Source of the DNA: Streptomyces sp. A1136
Lineage (GTDB): Bacteria; Actinomycetota; Actinomycetes; Streptomycetales; Streptomycetaceae
Length of the DNA: 64,000 nt
Direction: 5' to 3'
Assembly (NCBI RefSeq): GCF_004795055.1
Contig: NZ_SSBJ01000030.1
Span: 1-64,000, forward strand
Below, in pieces: positions 8,509 through 17,799 of this stretch; position 1 is the first letter of the stretch; each line of letters starts with the position of its first letter. The translations under genes were made by a program, and so were the position numbers. The notes under the pieces are model-generated. The model was not told where the DNA came from, ran no database searches, and worked only from the letters and a program-made list of their open reading frames with translations.

Positions 8509-9627
8509 TCAGGCCGCGACGAGCTCCTGCTCGCGGTCCGGCGTCTTGACCTTGGGCTTCTTGTTCGGCAGCGAGAGCCGGAAGACCTTGTGCCACGCGG
8601 AGAACACCTGCTTGGGCAGCGGCCCGGTGACGTACTCCAGCTCGTACTTCTCGAACAACGCGCGCACCTTCACCGCGACCTCGGCGTACCGGTTGCTCGG
8701 CAGGTCCGGGAACAGGTGGTGCTCGATCTGGTGCGACAGGTTGCCGGTCATGAAGTGCATGGCCTTGCTGCCGCTGATGTTCGCCGAGCCCATCATCTGG
8801 CGCAGGTACCACTGGCCGCGCGTCTCGCCTCTGATCGACCGGCGCTCGAAGACCTGCACGCCCTCGGGGAAGTGCCCGCACATGATCACCGAGTGGGTCC
8901 AGAGGTTGCGAACCAGGTTCGCGGTGAACGTGGCGGCGAGCGTGGTGAGGAACGACGGGCCCGACAGCAGCGGGTGGATCACGTAGTCCTTGAGCACCTG
9001 TTTGCGGATCTTGCGGCCCACGGCCTTGGCCCGCGCGCGGAACTCCGGGGTCTTGCGGCGGCTCTTGTGCAGGTTCTTGCCGAGTTCCAGGTCGTAGGCG
9101 GCGATGCCGTACTCGAAGAAGCAGGCGTTGATGAAGTTCCACAGCGGCTGGCCGAGGTGGAACGGGCTCCACTTCTGGTCCTCGTCGACACGCATGATGC
9201 CGTAGCCGAGGTCGTTGTCCTTGCCGATCACGTTGGTGTACGTGTGGTGCAGCTCGTTGTGCGAGTGCTTCCACTGCTCGGCCGGCGAGACGTGATCCCA
9301 GTCCCAGGTGGTGGAGTGGATCTTCGGGTCCCGCATCCAGTCCCACTGGCCGTGCAGGATGTTGTGGCCGATCTCCATGTTGTCCATGATCTTCGCCACG
9401 GACAGACCGGCGGTGCCGATCAGCCACGCGGGCGGGAAGATCGAGAACAGCAGCACGCCCCTGCTGACCAACTCCAGCTTGCGCTGCGCCGCGATGACCC
9501 TACGGATGTATGCGGCGTCCTTCTCGCCGCGGCCGGCGATCACCTCGTCGCGGATCGCGTCCAGCTCGCGGCCGAGCTCCTCGATCTGCTCCGCGGTCAG
9601 GTGGGCGGTGGGGTCGATGGCGGTCAA
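8509..9627 (-). CDS. Membrane fatty-acid desaturase (acyl-CoA/lipid desaturase)
   Basis: 372 residues with the three diiron histidine clusters of membrane desaturases: GHNILHGQW, HSHNELHH and HQIEHHLFP. Hydrophobic segments near GVLLFSIFPPAWLIG and FLTTLAATFTANL flank them. The TTG at 9627 is chosen because TAGGAG precedes it by 6 bases; the frame is open further upstream inside the reductase gene. It begins 7 bases after the reductase stop, so the two are translated together. It introduces a double bond in an acyl chain with electrons supplied by the reductase. Confidence 0.9.
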   Translation of the reverse strand: MTAIDPTAHLTAEQIEELGRELDAIRDEVIAGRGEKDAAYIRRVIAAQRKLELVSRGVLLFSIFPPAWLIGTAGLSVAKIMDNMEIGHNILHGQWDWMRDPKIHSTTWDWDHVSPAEQWKHSHNELHHTYTNVIGKDNDLGYGIMRVDEDQKWSPFHLGQPLWNFINACFFEYGIAAYDLELGKNLHKSRRKTPEFRARAKAVGRKIRKQVLKDYVIHPLLSGPSFLTTLAATFTANLVRNLWTHSVIMCGHFPEGVQVFERRSIRGETRGQWYLRQMMGSANISGSKAMHFMTGNLSHQIEHHLFPDLPSNRYAEVAVKVRALFEKYELEYVTGPLPKQVFSAWHKVFRLSLPNKKPKVKTPDREQELVAA

Positions 9628-9634
9628 GGTGCTC

Positions 9635-10696
9635 CTACCGTTCGATGTCACAGGGGCCCGCAGCGGCGGACACGCAGGTCTGGATGAGGACGCCCGGCTC
9701 GGCTTCGGTGATCTCACCGGTGCGCAGGTCGCGGACGGCGCCCGCCTTGAGCGGCGTGACGCAGCCGAAGCAGATGCCCATGCGGCACCCGGACGGCATG
9801 AGCACGCCGGCCTCCTCGCCGACGTCCAGCAACGGCGTGGCGCCGTCCGCGTCGACGGTCTTGCCGGTGGTGCTGAACGTGACCTCGCCACCGCCACCGT
9901 CGGCGGCGACGACGATGCCGGGGCGGAAGCGTTCGGTGTGCAGGCGCTCCTGGACGCCGTGATCGGTCCAGCGCTCTTCGGCGGCGTCGAGCAAGCCCGC
10001 GGGCCCGCAAGCCCAGGTTTCGCGCTCGGCCCAGTCCGGCACGAGTTCGTCGAGACGCGCGATGTCGAGCATGCCGTCAGTGTCGGTGTGCAGCTCGGTG
10101 AGACGCAGCTTTTTGTCCGCGACCAGGTCGTGCAGATCGTTGCGGAAGATCACGTCTTGCGGCCGTGGCGCGGAGTGGACCATGACGACGTCGTCGAACT
10201 CGGTGTCGCGCAGCATGCCCATCACCGGCGTGATACCGCTGCCGGCCGTCAGGTAGAGCACCTTGGCGGGCTTGACCTGCGGCAGTACGAAGTCTCCGGT
10301 CGCCTGGTCGAGCTGGATCAGCGTGCCCGGTTTCGCCCTGCGGACCAGGTAATTGCTGACCTTGCCGTCCGGGATTGCCTTCACGGTGATCGTGATGCGG
10401 CCGTCCCGGCGGTTCGTCGGCGAGGTGACCGAGTAGGCACGCCACAGGCGCACCCCGTCGACGTCGACCCCGATCCGCACGTACTGACCGGCTGTGTGGC
10501 CGCGCCAGCTCCGTCCCGGCCTGATCACGACGGTCGCGGCGTCACCCGTCTCCGGATGCACGGCCTCGATGCGCCCACGCAGGTCGGCGCCCGCACGAAG
10601 CGGGCTGACCAGGTCGAGGTAGTCCGACGGCAGCACCGGCGTCGTGACCATCTCCAGCAGTTTCCACGCCCTACTGCGGAGGGCTGCACTCGTCAT
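9635..10696 (-). CDS. Ferredoxin reductase-type electron donor (FAD/NAD(P)H domain plus 2Fe-2S)
   Basis: 353 residues. The FAD-binding barrel includes RAYSVTSP, the nucleotide domain has LTAGSGITPVMGMLR and WACGPAGLLDA, and the C terminus is a plant-type 2Fe-2S ferredoxin domain with CRMGICFGC and a final Cys in LIQTCVS. This order matches the electron-transfer partner of actinobacterial desaturases. ATG 10696 gives MTSAALRSRAW; the upstream extension would run into the divergent regulator. It is first in a two-gene operon with the desaturase, under the likely control of the PucR protein. Confidence 0.92.
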   Translation of the reverse strand: MTSAALRSRAWKLLEMVTTPVLPSDYLDLVSPLRAGADLRGRIEAVHPETGDAATVVIRPGRSWRGHTAGQYVRIGVDVDGVRLWRAYSVTSPTNRRDGRITITVKAIPDGKVSNYLVRRAKPGTLIQLDQATGDFVLPQVKPAKVLYLTAGSGITPVMGMLRDTEFDDVVMVHSAPRPQDVIFRNDLHDLVADKKLRLTELHTDTDGMLDIARLDELVPDWAERETWACGPAGLLDAAEERWTDHGVQERLHTERFRPGIVVAADGGGGEVTFSTTGKTVDADGATPLLDVGEEAGVLMPSGCRMGICFGCVTPLKAGAVRDLRTGEITEAEPGVLIQTCVSAAAGPCDIER

Positions 10697-10782
10697 GACT
10701 CCAGCTTGATGCGCCTTAGGGCGTAAAGTCCTGTCCGCAGGACGTAAAACTGATCGGCTGTATTGTTCGCAGGAAACAAAAG
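10697..10782. promoter_or_regulatory. Divergent control region with inverted repeat GTCCTG-N4-CAGGAC
   Basis: Between the reductase and the PucR gene lies a perfect inverted repeat at 10728-10743. CGTAAA occurs twice, at 10722 and 10742, 20 bases apart. These are candidate operator and promoter elements for the PucR regulator and the desaturase operon. Confidence 0.5.
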
Positions 10783-11922
10783 ATGAGCCATGCAATTCGG
10801 AGGGCCACCGACCTGGCCCTGGACGAGACGACGGTCACCGCCCTTCGGGCCGCGCTGAAGGCCACCGCCGACGAGGTCGTCCAGGCGATCATCGACGAGG
10901 TCCCTTCCTACGCCAACGCCCTTTCGGGTCGCATGGGCGGCACCATCCGCCGAGCCGTCCGCACCGCTCTGGGGCACTACCTGAACCTCGCGAGTGGCAA
11001 CGCCACGGGCGGCGACGCCGGTGACGCAGCCTACGAGCTGGGCCGCGGCGAGGTCCGCGATGGCCGTTCGATGGACGCCCTGCTCAGCGCCTACCGCGTC
11101 GGCGCCCGCGTGGCCTGGCGATGCCTGGCCGCAGGTGCCGTACCCGCAGGTCTGCCCGCCGCCGAGGTCGCCAAGTTCGCCGAGCTGACCTTCGCCTACA
11201 TCGACGAGCTCTCCGCCGCGAGCGCCGCGGGCCACGCCGACGAACTGGCCGCCCAGGGCCGGGCCCATGAGCGCCACCTGGAACAACTGGTCCGTGACAT
11301 CCTCGCCGGCGCGAGCCCGGACGTGCTGCGGGCCTCTGCCCAACGGGCCGGGTGGCAGCCTCCGGTTTCGCTGACCGCGGTCCTGCTGCCCGCGGCTCAG
11401 GCCCGGCCCGCCTCCCGCGCGCTCGACCCGAGCACCCTCGTCCTCGACGATCTGCCGGACGCCTTCGGCGTGCTGCTCGTCCCCGATGCCGACCGACCAC
11501 ATCTCTTGAGACAGCTGACCGACCGCACCGCCGTGGTCGGTCCGGCCCGGCCATGGACTCGTGCGTCCGCATCGTACGCACGAGCCGTCCGCGCGCGCTC
11601 CCTCTCCTCTGATATCCGCGACACCGAGGACCACTTGCCCGAGCTGGTGTTGAGCGCCGACGCGGACGCGTTCGCAGACCTGCGTGCCCGAGCCCTCGCA
11701 CCGTTGCAGACCTTGCCTGTCGCGACCGCGCGGCGGCTGGAGGAGACGTTGCGGGCGTGGCTGCTGCACCATGGCAGGCGGAACGAGGTGGCGGCGGCGT
11801 TGTTCGTCCATCCCCAGACCGTCCGGTACCGGATGTCGCAGCTGCGGGAGCTGTTTCCGGATCTCGAGTCGCCGCACCGGGTCCTTGAACTGACGCTGGC
11901 GGTCGGTATTCGGGGCACCTGA
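10783..11922 (+). CDS. PucR-family transcriptional regulator
   Basis: 379 residues. The C terminus has the PucR HTH: LEETLRAWLLHHGRRNEVAAALFVHPQTVRYRMSQLRELF is the characteristic block, here interrupted only for reading. The N-terminal half is mostly helical and resembles the RsbRD-like sensor found in PucR proteins beside desaturases. AAACAAAAG precedes the ATG, a weak RBS. It is divergent from the reductase-desaturase operon, which suggests it adjusts membrane lipid unsaturation. Confidence 0.88.
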   Translation: MSHAIRRATDLALDETTVTALRAALKATADEVVQAIIDEVPSYANALSGRMGGTIRRAVRTALGHYLNLASGNATGGDAGDAAYELGRGEVRDGRSMDALLSAYRVGARVAWRCLAAGAVPAGLPAAEVAKFAELTFAYIDELSAASAAGHADELAAQGRAHERHLEQLVRDILAGASPDVLRASAQRAGWQPPVSLTAVLLPAAQARPASRALDPSTLVLDDLPDAFGVLLVPDADRPHLLRQLTDRTAVVGPARPWTRASASYARAVRARSLSSDIRDTEDHLPELVLSADADAFADLRARALAPLQTLPVATARRLEETLRAWLLHHGRRNEVAAALFVHPQTVRYRMSQLRELFPDLESPHRVLELTLAVGIRGT

Positions 11923-12089
11923 CGCGGTCTTCGACCGTCCACGACCGCGTCCGCGAGCAGGGCGGTCGCAACTTCCGGGATCGCCTACATGGTCCGCGTC
12001 TGGTACTCCAGCTTGGTGGCGGCGGCGCCATCCAGATGTATTGCCCCGGCAGGTTGTGGACGGGTGATGCAGGGAGGTCTCGGCTGAGG

Positions 12090-12416
12090 CGTCTTGAACG
12101 GGTCTACCTGGCCGTCGGCGTCGACATGGACGGCCGCAAAGACGTCCTCGGTTTATGGGTCGGCTCCGAAGGCGAAGGCGCCACCACAGGGATGGCGGTG
12201 CTCTCCGAGCTGCGAAATCGGGGCATCGAGGACGTCTGCATCGTGGTCTGTGACGGATTGAAGGGCCTGCCCGACGCTGTGACTGCGACCTACCCAAAAC
12301 CACCGTCCAAACGTGCGTGATCCACCTGACGAGAGCCTCGCTCAGGCTCTCGTCGTCGCGGGACCACCCGAAGCTGGTCCCGGCCCTGAAGGCGATCCAC
12401 ACGGCCCCGACTTAGT
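12090..12416 (+). pseudogene. IS256-family transposase fragment (frameshifted)
   Basis: VYLAVGVDMDGRKDVLGLW, then NRGIEDVCIVVCDGLKGLP, match the DDE core of IS256/Mutator transposases. A frameshift near 12300 moves the sequence to the next frame, which reads TVQTCVIHLTRASLR and ends in AIHTAPT then TAG. The N-terminal DNA-binding part and everything after AIHTAPT are absent. It is abutted directly by an IS701-type remnant. Confidence 0.8.
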
Positions 12417-12463
12417 ACTGCAACGGCGTTTGGCGTGGCTGGTGGCCAGGCTGCTCGTTGGTG

Positions 12464-13120
12464 TGGTGGCGGATGTCTTCCACGTCATGGCCACCACCCG
12501 GCACGACACCGTCGTCACCCGCTGGGCGATCGACCACCCGGTTCACGACCTGTTCCCCGGCCTGCCGCGGCAGAAGTGGAAGCGTCGTTCCTGCGGCAAC
12601 GGCGCCCACGGCCCCCGCTTCTCCAAGGGCTGGCGCTCGGAGCTGGAGCGGGAGCCGTAGGCGGCGTCCGCGGTCACCCACCGGAACGGAATCTTCTCCG
12701 CGACCGCCCGGCGGACCATCGCCTTGGCCTGTTGAACCGATGTGACTGGGACGCGGACGAGGTCTTGGACGGCGACTGGGCGAGGGTCGAGGTGAAGCCC
12801 TGGCATCGTGAGGACCGCCGGCACCGGGTGATCGCCCGCCGAAGCGTCAGCAGGCCTCAGCAGACCTCCTACTACATCGCCTACTGCCCGGCCGAGACCA
12901 CCCTCGACGAGCTGATCCGTATCGCGGGCAGCCGGTGGGCCCCGTCGAGGGATGCTTCCAGACCGCGAAACAGGAATGCGGCCTGGACGACTACCAGGTC
13001 CGCCGCTACCCCGGCTGGCACCGCCACATCACCCTCGCCATGGCCGCCCACGCCTGCCTCACCGCGCAGACGCCAAGGCCGAGACGCACCTCGAACACCT
13101 CGCGATCGCCCGGAAGACGG
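12464..13120 (+). pseudogene. Rearranged IS701-family transposase remnant
   Basis: Pieces of an IS701-like DDE transposase are present but out of order. Plus strand carries DVFHVMATTRHDTVV and LPRQKWKRRSCGNGAHGP, then WARVEVKPWHRED and TSYYIAYCPAETTLDEL, and after a frameshift near 12940 CFQTAKQECGLDDYQVRRY and HRHITLAMAAHACLT. The block that normally precedes these, ending FRWVTADAAYG, lies on the minus strand at 12654-12736, so an internal segment is inverted. The element cannot make a working transposase. Confidence 0.75.
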
Positions 13121-13136
13121 GCACCACCAGGGTCTG

Positions 13137-13445
13137 ATCCTCTAATCGACGGGCCCTCTCATGGACCTGACAGCGAAGGAGTTCGTGGATGACCTGGTCG
13201 GTCCCGTCGTCGCGCCAGGCGGCGAAGTAGTAGTACGTCGCGCTCTTCGGTGGCAGGTCGTGCGGGAGGTGGGCCCACTGGCAGCCGGTCCGGCCCTGGT
13301 AGAGGATCGCATTCACGATCTCCCCATGGCGTAGGCGCCTTGGTGGCCGCTGACCGAGCGGTGCCGGTCCTTCCAGGCTGTGATGACCGGCTCGATCAAC
13401 GGCCACTGCCCATCCGATAGTCACGCGGGTACGGCTTGCGTTCAC
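13137..13445 (-). pseudogene. IS5-family transposase N-terminal fragment
   Basis: The minus strand reads GEIVNAILYQGRTGCQWAHL and PPKSATYYYFAAWRDDGTD, the DUF4096-type N-terminal part of IS5 transposases. Upstream pieces KPYPRDY and EPVITAWKDRHRSVSGHQGAY are in other frames, so frameshifts are present. The catalytic DDE region is missing; the frame runs into the antisense of the IS701 remnant. Confidence 0.78.
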
Positions 13446-13556
13446 TCACCCCGCCACCCCAACAGACCACCGGCAGCGAACCAGCAGTTTCCGCCCCCAC
13501 CCCACACCATCAGGCGACAACAGAAACACTCAAAGACTCACGAACCGCCCTCTGAG

Positions 13557-13810
13557 ATGGCCTCCCACGGCTCCTTCACCCTCGCCACCGACACTCCGAT
13601 CTACTTCTGCGACCCCGCCAGTCCCTGACAACGCGGATCGAACGAGAACACGAACGGCCTGCTACGGCAGTACTTTCCCAAGGGCGCTGACCTGTCGGTC
13701 CACAGCCGCGAGCACCTCGCTGCCGTCGCCACCGAACTCAGCGGCCGCCACGCAAAACGCTCGGCTGGGAAACCCCAGCCGAGCGACTGCATAAACTGTT
13801 CGCAGCCTGA
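13557..13810 (+). pseudogene. IS30-family transposase C-terminal remnant
   Basis: TDTPIYFCDPASP is followed by an in-frame TGA at 13626-13628 where IS30 proteins usually have Trp (PWQRG). The same frame continues with NENTNGLLRQYFPKGADLS. A frameshift near 13750 then moves to KTLGWETPAERLHKLFAA and a stop. So the C terminus is nearly complete but carries a nonsense and a frameshift mutation. Confidence 0.85.
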
Positions 13811-13886
13811 TCAACACGACCACGTGTTGCGGCGACCCCTGGAAACCGCCCTCACCGGCGGGGGTTCCTCCTGAACTGCCGGGTGA

Positions 13887-14537
13887 CTACTGGGTGCTCC
13901 ACTTCCAGCTGTCCAGCTTCATGAACTCGGCAGGCGTCCGCGCGTCTTTGCCATTCCAGACCAGCCGGGCGGGCGGCTTGGCGGTGGAGCCGATCCATAC
14001 CGAACACTGGGTGCGGGTCTCGCCGATGTCCCAGCCGAGGTAGACCTCGCCGACGGGGCAGCCGCCCTCCTCGAAGCCGGACACGATGACCGGCTTCTGG
14101 GCCGCCTCGTTCCCCTTCTCGTCGAGGATGTGGATGGGCAGGTTGAGGTTGGCGTTCGGGTGGTCCGGCTTGCCTTCCTTCAGGGTGTACGTTGCGAAGA
14201 CGTAGTAGGGGGTGTCGCCCAGTTCGGGGTGCTGGTCGTAGTAGCCCGCCTTCATCTGCTTCGGGCCGCCCTTGACGATCTTCTGCACGGTCACCTGGAA
14301 AGTTCCGCCGTCGGTGCCCTCGATGAGATTCGGCGCCGGCTGCCCCAGCGCCAGCGCGGGGCCCCACGTGGCGTTCGGGCTCGGGCTCTGGCTCGGGCCG
14401 GCCTGCCCGCCCGCGGTCTTCGCCCCGGAGGGGGCGGGAACGGCCGTCGAGCCGCCTTGGCCGCCGCCGCAGGCGGTGAGCGTGACGCCCAGTACGGCGG
14501 CCAGGACCCCGTGAACGGCTATGGAATTGCGACGCAT
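13887..14537 (-). CDS. Secreted lipoprotein, function unknown
   Basis: 216 residues. The N terminus MRRNSIAVHGVLAAVLGVTL has a positive start and hydrophobic core, and LTAC is a lipobox, so the protein should be anchored on the outer face of the membrane. A Gly/Ser/Pro-rich linker follows, then a globular domain with DTPYYVFATYTLKEGKP and two Cys residues (GGCPVG, TQCSVW). I do not recognise the domain. Start ATG 14537; the leader contains a palindrome around GGAGATCTCC (14553-14563). It is surrounded by IS remnants but has normal codon bias and appears intact. Confidence 0.78.
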   Translation of the reverse strand: MRRNSIAVHGVLAAVLGVTLTACGGGQGGSTAVPAPSGAKTAGGQAGPSQSPSPNATWGPALALGQPAPNLIEGTDGGTFQVTVQKIVKGGPKQMKAGYYDQHPELGDTPYYVFATYTLKEGKPDHPNANLNLPIHILDEKGNEAAQKPVIVSGFEEGGCPVGEVYLGWDIGETRTQCSVWIGSTAKPPARLVWNGKDARTPAEFMKLDSWKWSTQ

Positions 14538-14641
14538 GAGTTTCTTTCCCCGTGGAGATCTCCGGGGGAGAACAGGCATGTGACTACGACGGAGTCCCCC
14601 GGGCCACGCTGCGCGTGGCGTGCTCATGTTAAGACGTCGTT

Positions 14642-15030
14642 TTATTTGGTGAGGCGGCGGTGGCAGATGAGGGCTGCGGTGATGCCGGCGCAGGCGGGGA
14701 AGTGTTCTGCCTTTCGCTCGTATCGTCGGTGGAGTCGCCGGCAGCCGGCGAGCCAGGACACGGTCCGCTCGACGACCCATCGGTGGCGGCCGAGCCGCTT
14801 TGAGGACTCGATGCCCTTGCGGGCGATGCGGTGGCGAATGCCGCGTTTGCGGAGCCATCGCCGCAGGTGGTCGTAGTCGTAGCCCCTGTCCGCGTGGAGC
14901 TTGCCGGGGCGCCGTCGACGAGGTCCTCGCCGGGACCGGATCGGCGGGATCCCGCGTACGAGCGGTTCCAGGCCGAGGCTGTCGTGCATGTTGGCGCCGG
15001 AGATTCCCAGCAGGAGAGGCAGTCCGTACC
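14642..15030 (-). pseudogene. IS5-family transposase C-terminal fragment
   Basis: The frame reads ANMHDSLGLEPLVRGIPPIR, then KLHADRGYDYDHLRRWLRK, then RWVVERTVSWLAGCRRLHRR, the catalytic D and E region and C terminus of an IS5 transposase. The N-terminal half is absent; beyond 15030 the frame continues into unrelated sequence. Confidence 0.85.
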
Positions 15031-15196
15031 CTGACCCGCCCCATCGCCGAGCACCTGGCCGCGTCCGGCCCGGGGCACCCGTGGACGGCGGCCACGTTCG
15101 CGGGCTTAGGCGATGAGGCGTTCGACCGTGCGCGTGCCGACGCCGTAGCGGGGCTCCACCGCGCCCGGCGCGGGCTCCACCGGGGCCTCCCACCCG

Positions 15197-15470
15197 ATGG
15201 CCGTCAACGAGACCGTGATGGCGATGCTGCGCCCGAAGCCGAACATGGCCAAGCTCGCCGTGGACCCGCCGCACGCCAAGACGGCCGCCCAGGCCGCCGT
15301 CGACGCACGAGCTGGCACCGGCGCCATCGCCTCGTACGGGACCGAGGTGTCGCCGCCCGCCACCGGCACGTGGAACGTGCCCGGCAAGGGCGGAGCCCAG
15401 ACCGACCTGGTTCTCACCGCCCCGCAGGACCAGATGTCGGTGCTGTCCATCGAGGTCGACACTGCCACCC
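15197..15470 (+). pseudogene. Fragment resembling a replication-relaxation-type plasmid/ICE protein
   Basis: MAVNETVMAMLRPKP, ASYGTEVSPPATGTWNVPGK and SVLSIEVD recall the C-terminal region of streptomycete replication-relaxation family proteins. After SIEVD the frame degenerates. The 15040-15196 segment also looks coding-like but switches frame. The identification rests on remembered motifs. Confidence 0.35.
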
Positions 15471-15990
15471 GACGACAGCGTCACGATCGGCGCACCACGT
15501 CGGCGAGCTTCTCCGCGAGGACCTGGCGGCGCTGCGCGCACGGAGGCGGCCGCAGGTCGGGGAAGCCCGCCGCAGGGTGGGCCAGGGTGTCGAACACCAC
15601 GCCAGTCGCCGGGCGTTGGTCGGCCAGGATGGGCGGTGACCAGGGTGAGCCGGCGCCCCGCCCGAAGCGCGGGGTAGACAGAGCGTGCCCGCTCCCATAC
15701 AGTCCGTGGCGGGGCCTGCTAATGCAGGAAAAAGGGGGGCAGGGCATGTGTTGCTGCTGTATTCCATGCCGTCCCGCACTTTGGCGGACTTTTCCCTTGG
15801 CGGGCTACGGGAAGTCGATCACGGAGCCGGTAGGGCTTTTCGGTTCACCCGAAGGCTTCCCGCTGCGACGCGGTATTCGCTGAACGGAAATGTCCCTCTT
15901 CCTTGCCATCACATCAGCGCTGCGAAATGTGACGGCGACGGCGCTCATCCATCTCGTCCGCGATATCTCCAGACGGAAGGAACGGCCAAC

Positions 15991-16497
15991 ATGGCTTTAT
16001 CGGAAGCCGACCTCGCGAAGCTCGGAGACACTCCGATCACGATCCAGTCGACGCACTACCCGAATGTGTACCTGCGTATGGACGGGACTGGCGTGACCGC
16101 CCCCAGCGATCCCGGCGGCGGTAAGGTCAACTGTCAGTACGGCACCGGCGCCTGGACCACGTTCAAGGTCCGGCCGCAGGCCGACGGCTCGTACGCGTTC
16201 GAGTCGGTGGCCTTCCCCAACGTGTTCCTGCGCATGGACGGCAGCGGGGTCCCGACCAACATGAGCGGCGGGGGTACGGTCAACTGTCAGTCTTTCATCG
16301 GCCCCTACGAGAAGTTCCGTGCGCGCGCCCAGAGCGACGGTTCGTTCTCCTTCGAGTCGGCGACCTTCACGAACATCTTCCTGCGCTTGGTGACCGGCAG
16401 CGGGGTCACCGCCGCCACCGGCCCCGGTGGAACGGTGAACTGCCAGTACAACGCCAACGGCGGCGGCGACGAAAAGTTCTTCATCGACAAGGCATAG
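15991..16497 (+). CDS. Beta-trefoil/fascin-like three-repeat protein
   Basis: 168 residues made of three repeats of about 50 residues. Each has a PNVYLRMDGTGVT-type strand (YPNVYLRMDG, FPNVFLRMDG, FTNIFLRLVTG), a Gly-rich turn and VNCQ (KVNCQYG, TVNCQSF, TVNCQYN), and a closing strand such as DGSYAFESV or DGSFSFESA. This is the pattern of a beta-trefoil, closest to fascin or actin-crosslinking domains. There is no signal peptide or membrane segment. GGAAGGAACGG precedes the ATG at 15991. Function is unknown; binding of a sugar or protein is likely. A hairpin follows the stop. Confidence 0.72.
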   Translation: MALSEADLAKLGDTPITIQSTHYPNVYLRMDGTGVTAPSDPGGGKVNCQYGTGAWTTFKVRPQADGSYAFESVAFPNVFLRMDGSGVPTNMSGGGTVNCQSFIGPYEKFRARAQSDGSFSFESATFTNIFLRLVTGSGVTAATGPGGTVNCQYNANGGGDEKFFIDKA

Positions 16498-16500
16498 TGT

Positions 16501-16544
16501 GATCCCTTCCGGCCTTGTGGCTCCGTATTGGGCCGGAAGGGATC
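16501..16544 (+). terminator. Hairpin terminator after the trefoil gene
   Basis: A perfect 14-bp stem (16501-16514 with 16531-16544) encloses a 16-base loop and begins 3 bases after the stop. No T-tract follows, as is common in high-GC actinobacteria. Confidence 0.75.
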
Positions 16545-17224
16545 GTTGGACCGGCGCCTCCATGGGGTGGTGTATATACGCCACGGGCCGCACACCCCAG
16601 GAGGGCTGGTCGAACTCGCACAAGGGCTGCCGATGGTCTGCACGCCGAAGTCACGGATGTCGTCTCGGAATGCCTTCTCGTCCCAGTCCGAGAGGTTGAG
16701 CAGGCGAGGGACCGTCCGGGAGCTGTCCTACCTGCTCCGACAGTGCGGGCCGGCTTCTGGCGGTACGCGTCGGCTCGGCGCTCACGGGGTGCCTTACTTG
16801 TCTGTCCGGGTGCGGTTGGCGATCCAGTCCGGATCGCGTACGGGCGCCGGCGTCTGCGTCTTGTTGGCCGGGGTGCGCATGATGCGCCGGCTGGTGCGCT
16901 GCGCGGTGGCGTTCGAGGCGCGCCTCGGCATCCAACCTCTGGGCAGATGACTGCTCGTGGGTACTGTGCACCGACTGCGATCTGTGGGCCACCAAGGTCG
17001 CCGGCCCCCGCCCTCATCGATGCATTGCTGAACGACAGTGAAATCGAGGCGGTCCGTCTGCCTTGGGCGTACTGACGACGAGTTGGCACGCTACGCAATG
17101 CACCGGATCGTAGAGGACCGTCCGGCCTCAGCGGTCAGGAACAGGAATGCGCCCGTGCTCCGCGCTGGAGAAGGTTTCAAGCTCGTCGGGCAGGGTTGTC
17201 AGTGGGAGCTGAGATCGTGCCTTC
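16545..17224. other. 680 bases without a supported gene
   Basis: Several overlapping frames exist on both strands, but none has a recognisable domain or a good RBS, and they switch frame often. It is probably decayed coding sequence. I see no structural RNA or repeat. Confidence 0.35.
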
Positions 17225-17746
17225 GTGAGTGAACTGGTTGAGCATGTCGATGAGCATGACCGCGTGCTGGGAGTCGTCGACCGGGATGAGGCGGTGCGTG
17301 AGAACTGGCCGCATCGCATTGCGACGACGATCTGCCGTGATCGCGAGGGGCGGATCTTGGTGCTTCGACGGGCCGAGACGATGTCCCGGTTCCCGGGCCA
17401 CTACGACGTGATGGTCGGCGGCGCCGTGAACGTGGGCGAGTCATATGGGCAGGCGGCAGTCCGCGAGCTGACTGAAGAGCTGGGCGTTCGTGTGCCAGTG
17501 CGGTTCCTCTTCAAGTTCCTTTGCCGGGCAGGGATTAGCCCCATCTGGTTCGGGGTGCATGAGGCCGTCGTGTCGGAGGCTGTGGTGCCGGACCCGGTTG
17601 AGATCGCCTGGCACGCCTGGATAACCGTGGACGAACTGCTTGAAGTCGTTGAGGAATGGCTCTTCGTTCCGGGTGGGCGGGAGGCCCTGCGCCGTTATCT
17701 GGAGTCCGGGTTCGGTGGTGGTGCGGGCAAGGCAGCGGCCGGATGA
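17225..17746 (+). CDS. NUDIX hydrolase (IPP isomerase/YfcD-like)
   Basis: 173 residues. The Nudix box is GGAVNVGESYGQAAVRELTEELGV read over positions about 59-82, with the metal-binding REL-x-EE core. An N-terminal VDEHDRVLGVVDRDEAV and a PHRIATTICRD strand are typical of the YfcD/isopentenyl-diphosphate isomerase-like group. It hydrolyses a nucleoside-diphosphate-linked substrate or isomerises a related one; the sequence does not decide. GTG at 17225 is the start, with GTGCCTTC ahead as a poor RBS. It is flanked by decayed DNA on both sides. Confidence 0.85.
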   Translation: MSELVEHVDEHDRVLGVVDRDEAVRENWPHRIATTICRDREGRILVLRRAETMSRFPGHYDVMVGGAVNVGESYGQAAVRELTEELGVRVPVRFLFKFLCRAGISPIWFGVHEAVVSEAVVPDPVEIAWHAWITVDELLEVVEEWLFVPGGREALRRYLESGFGGGAGKAAAG

Positions 17747-17799
17747 TCGGCGGTCGAAGAAGCCGAGGCCGCCCCAGCATGGCGCCGCCGCCCCCGCGT

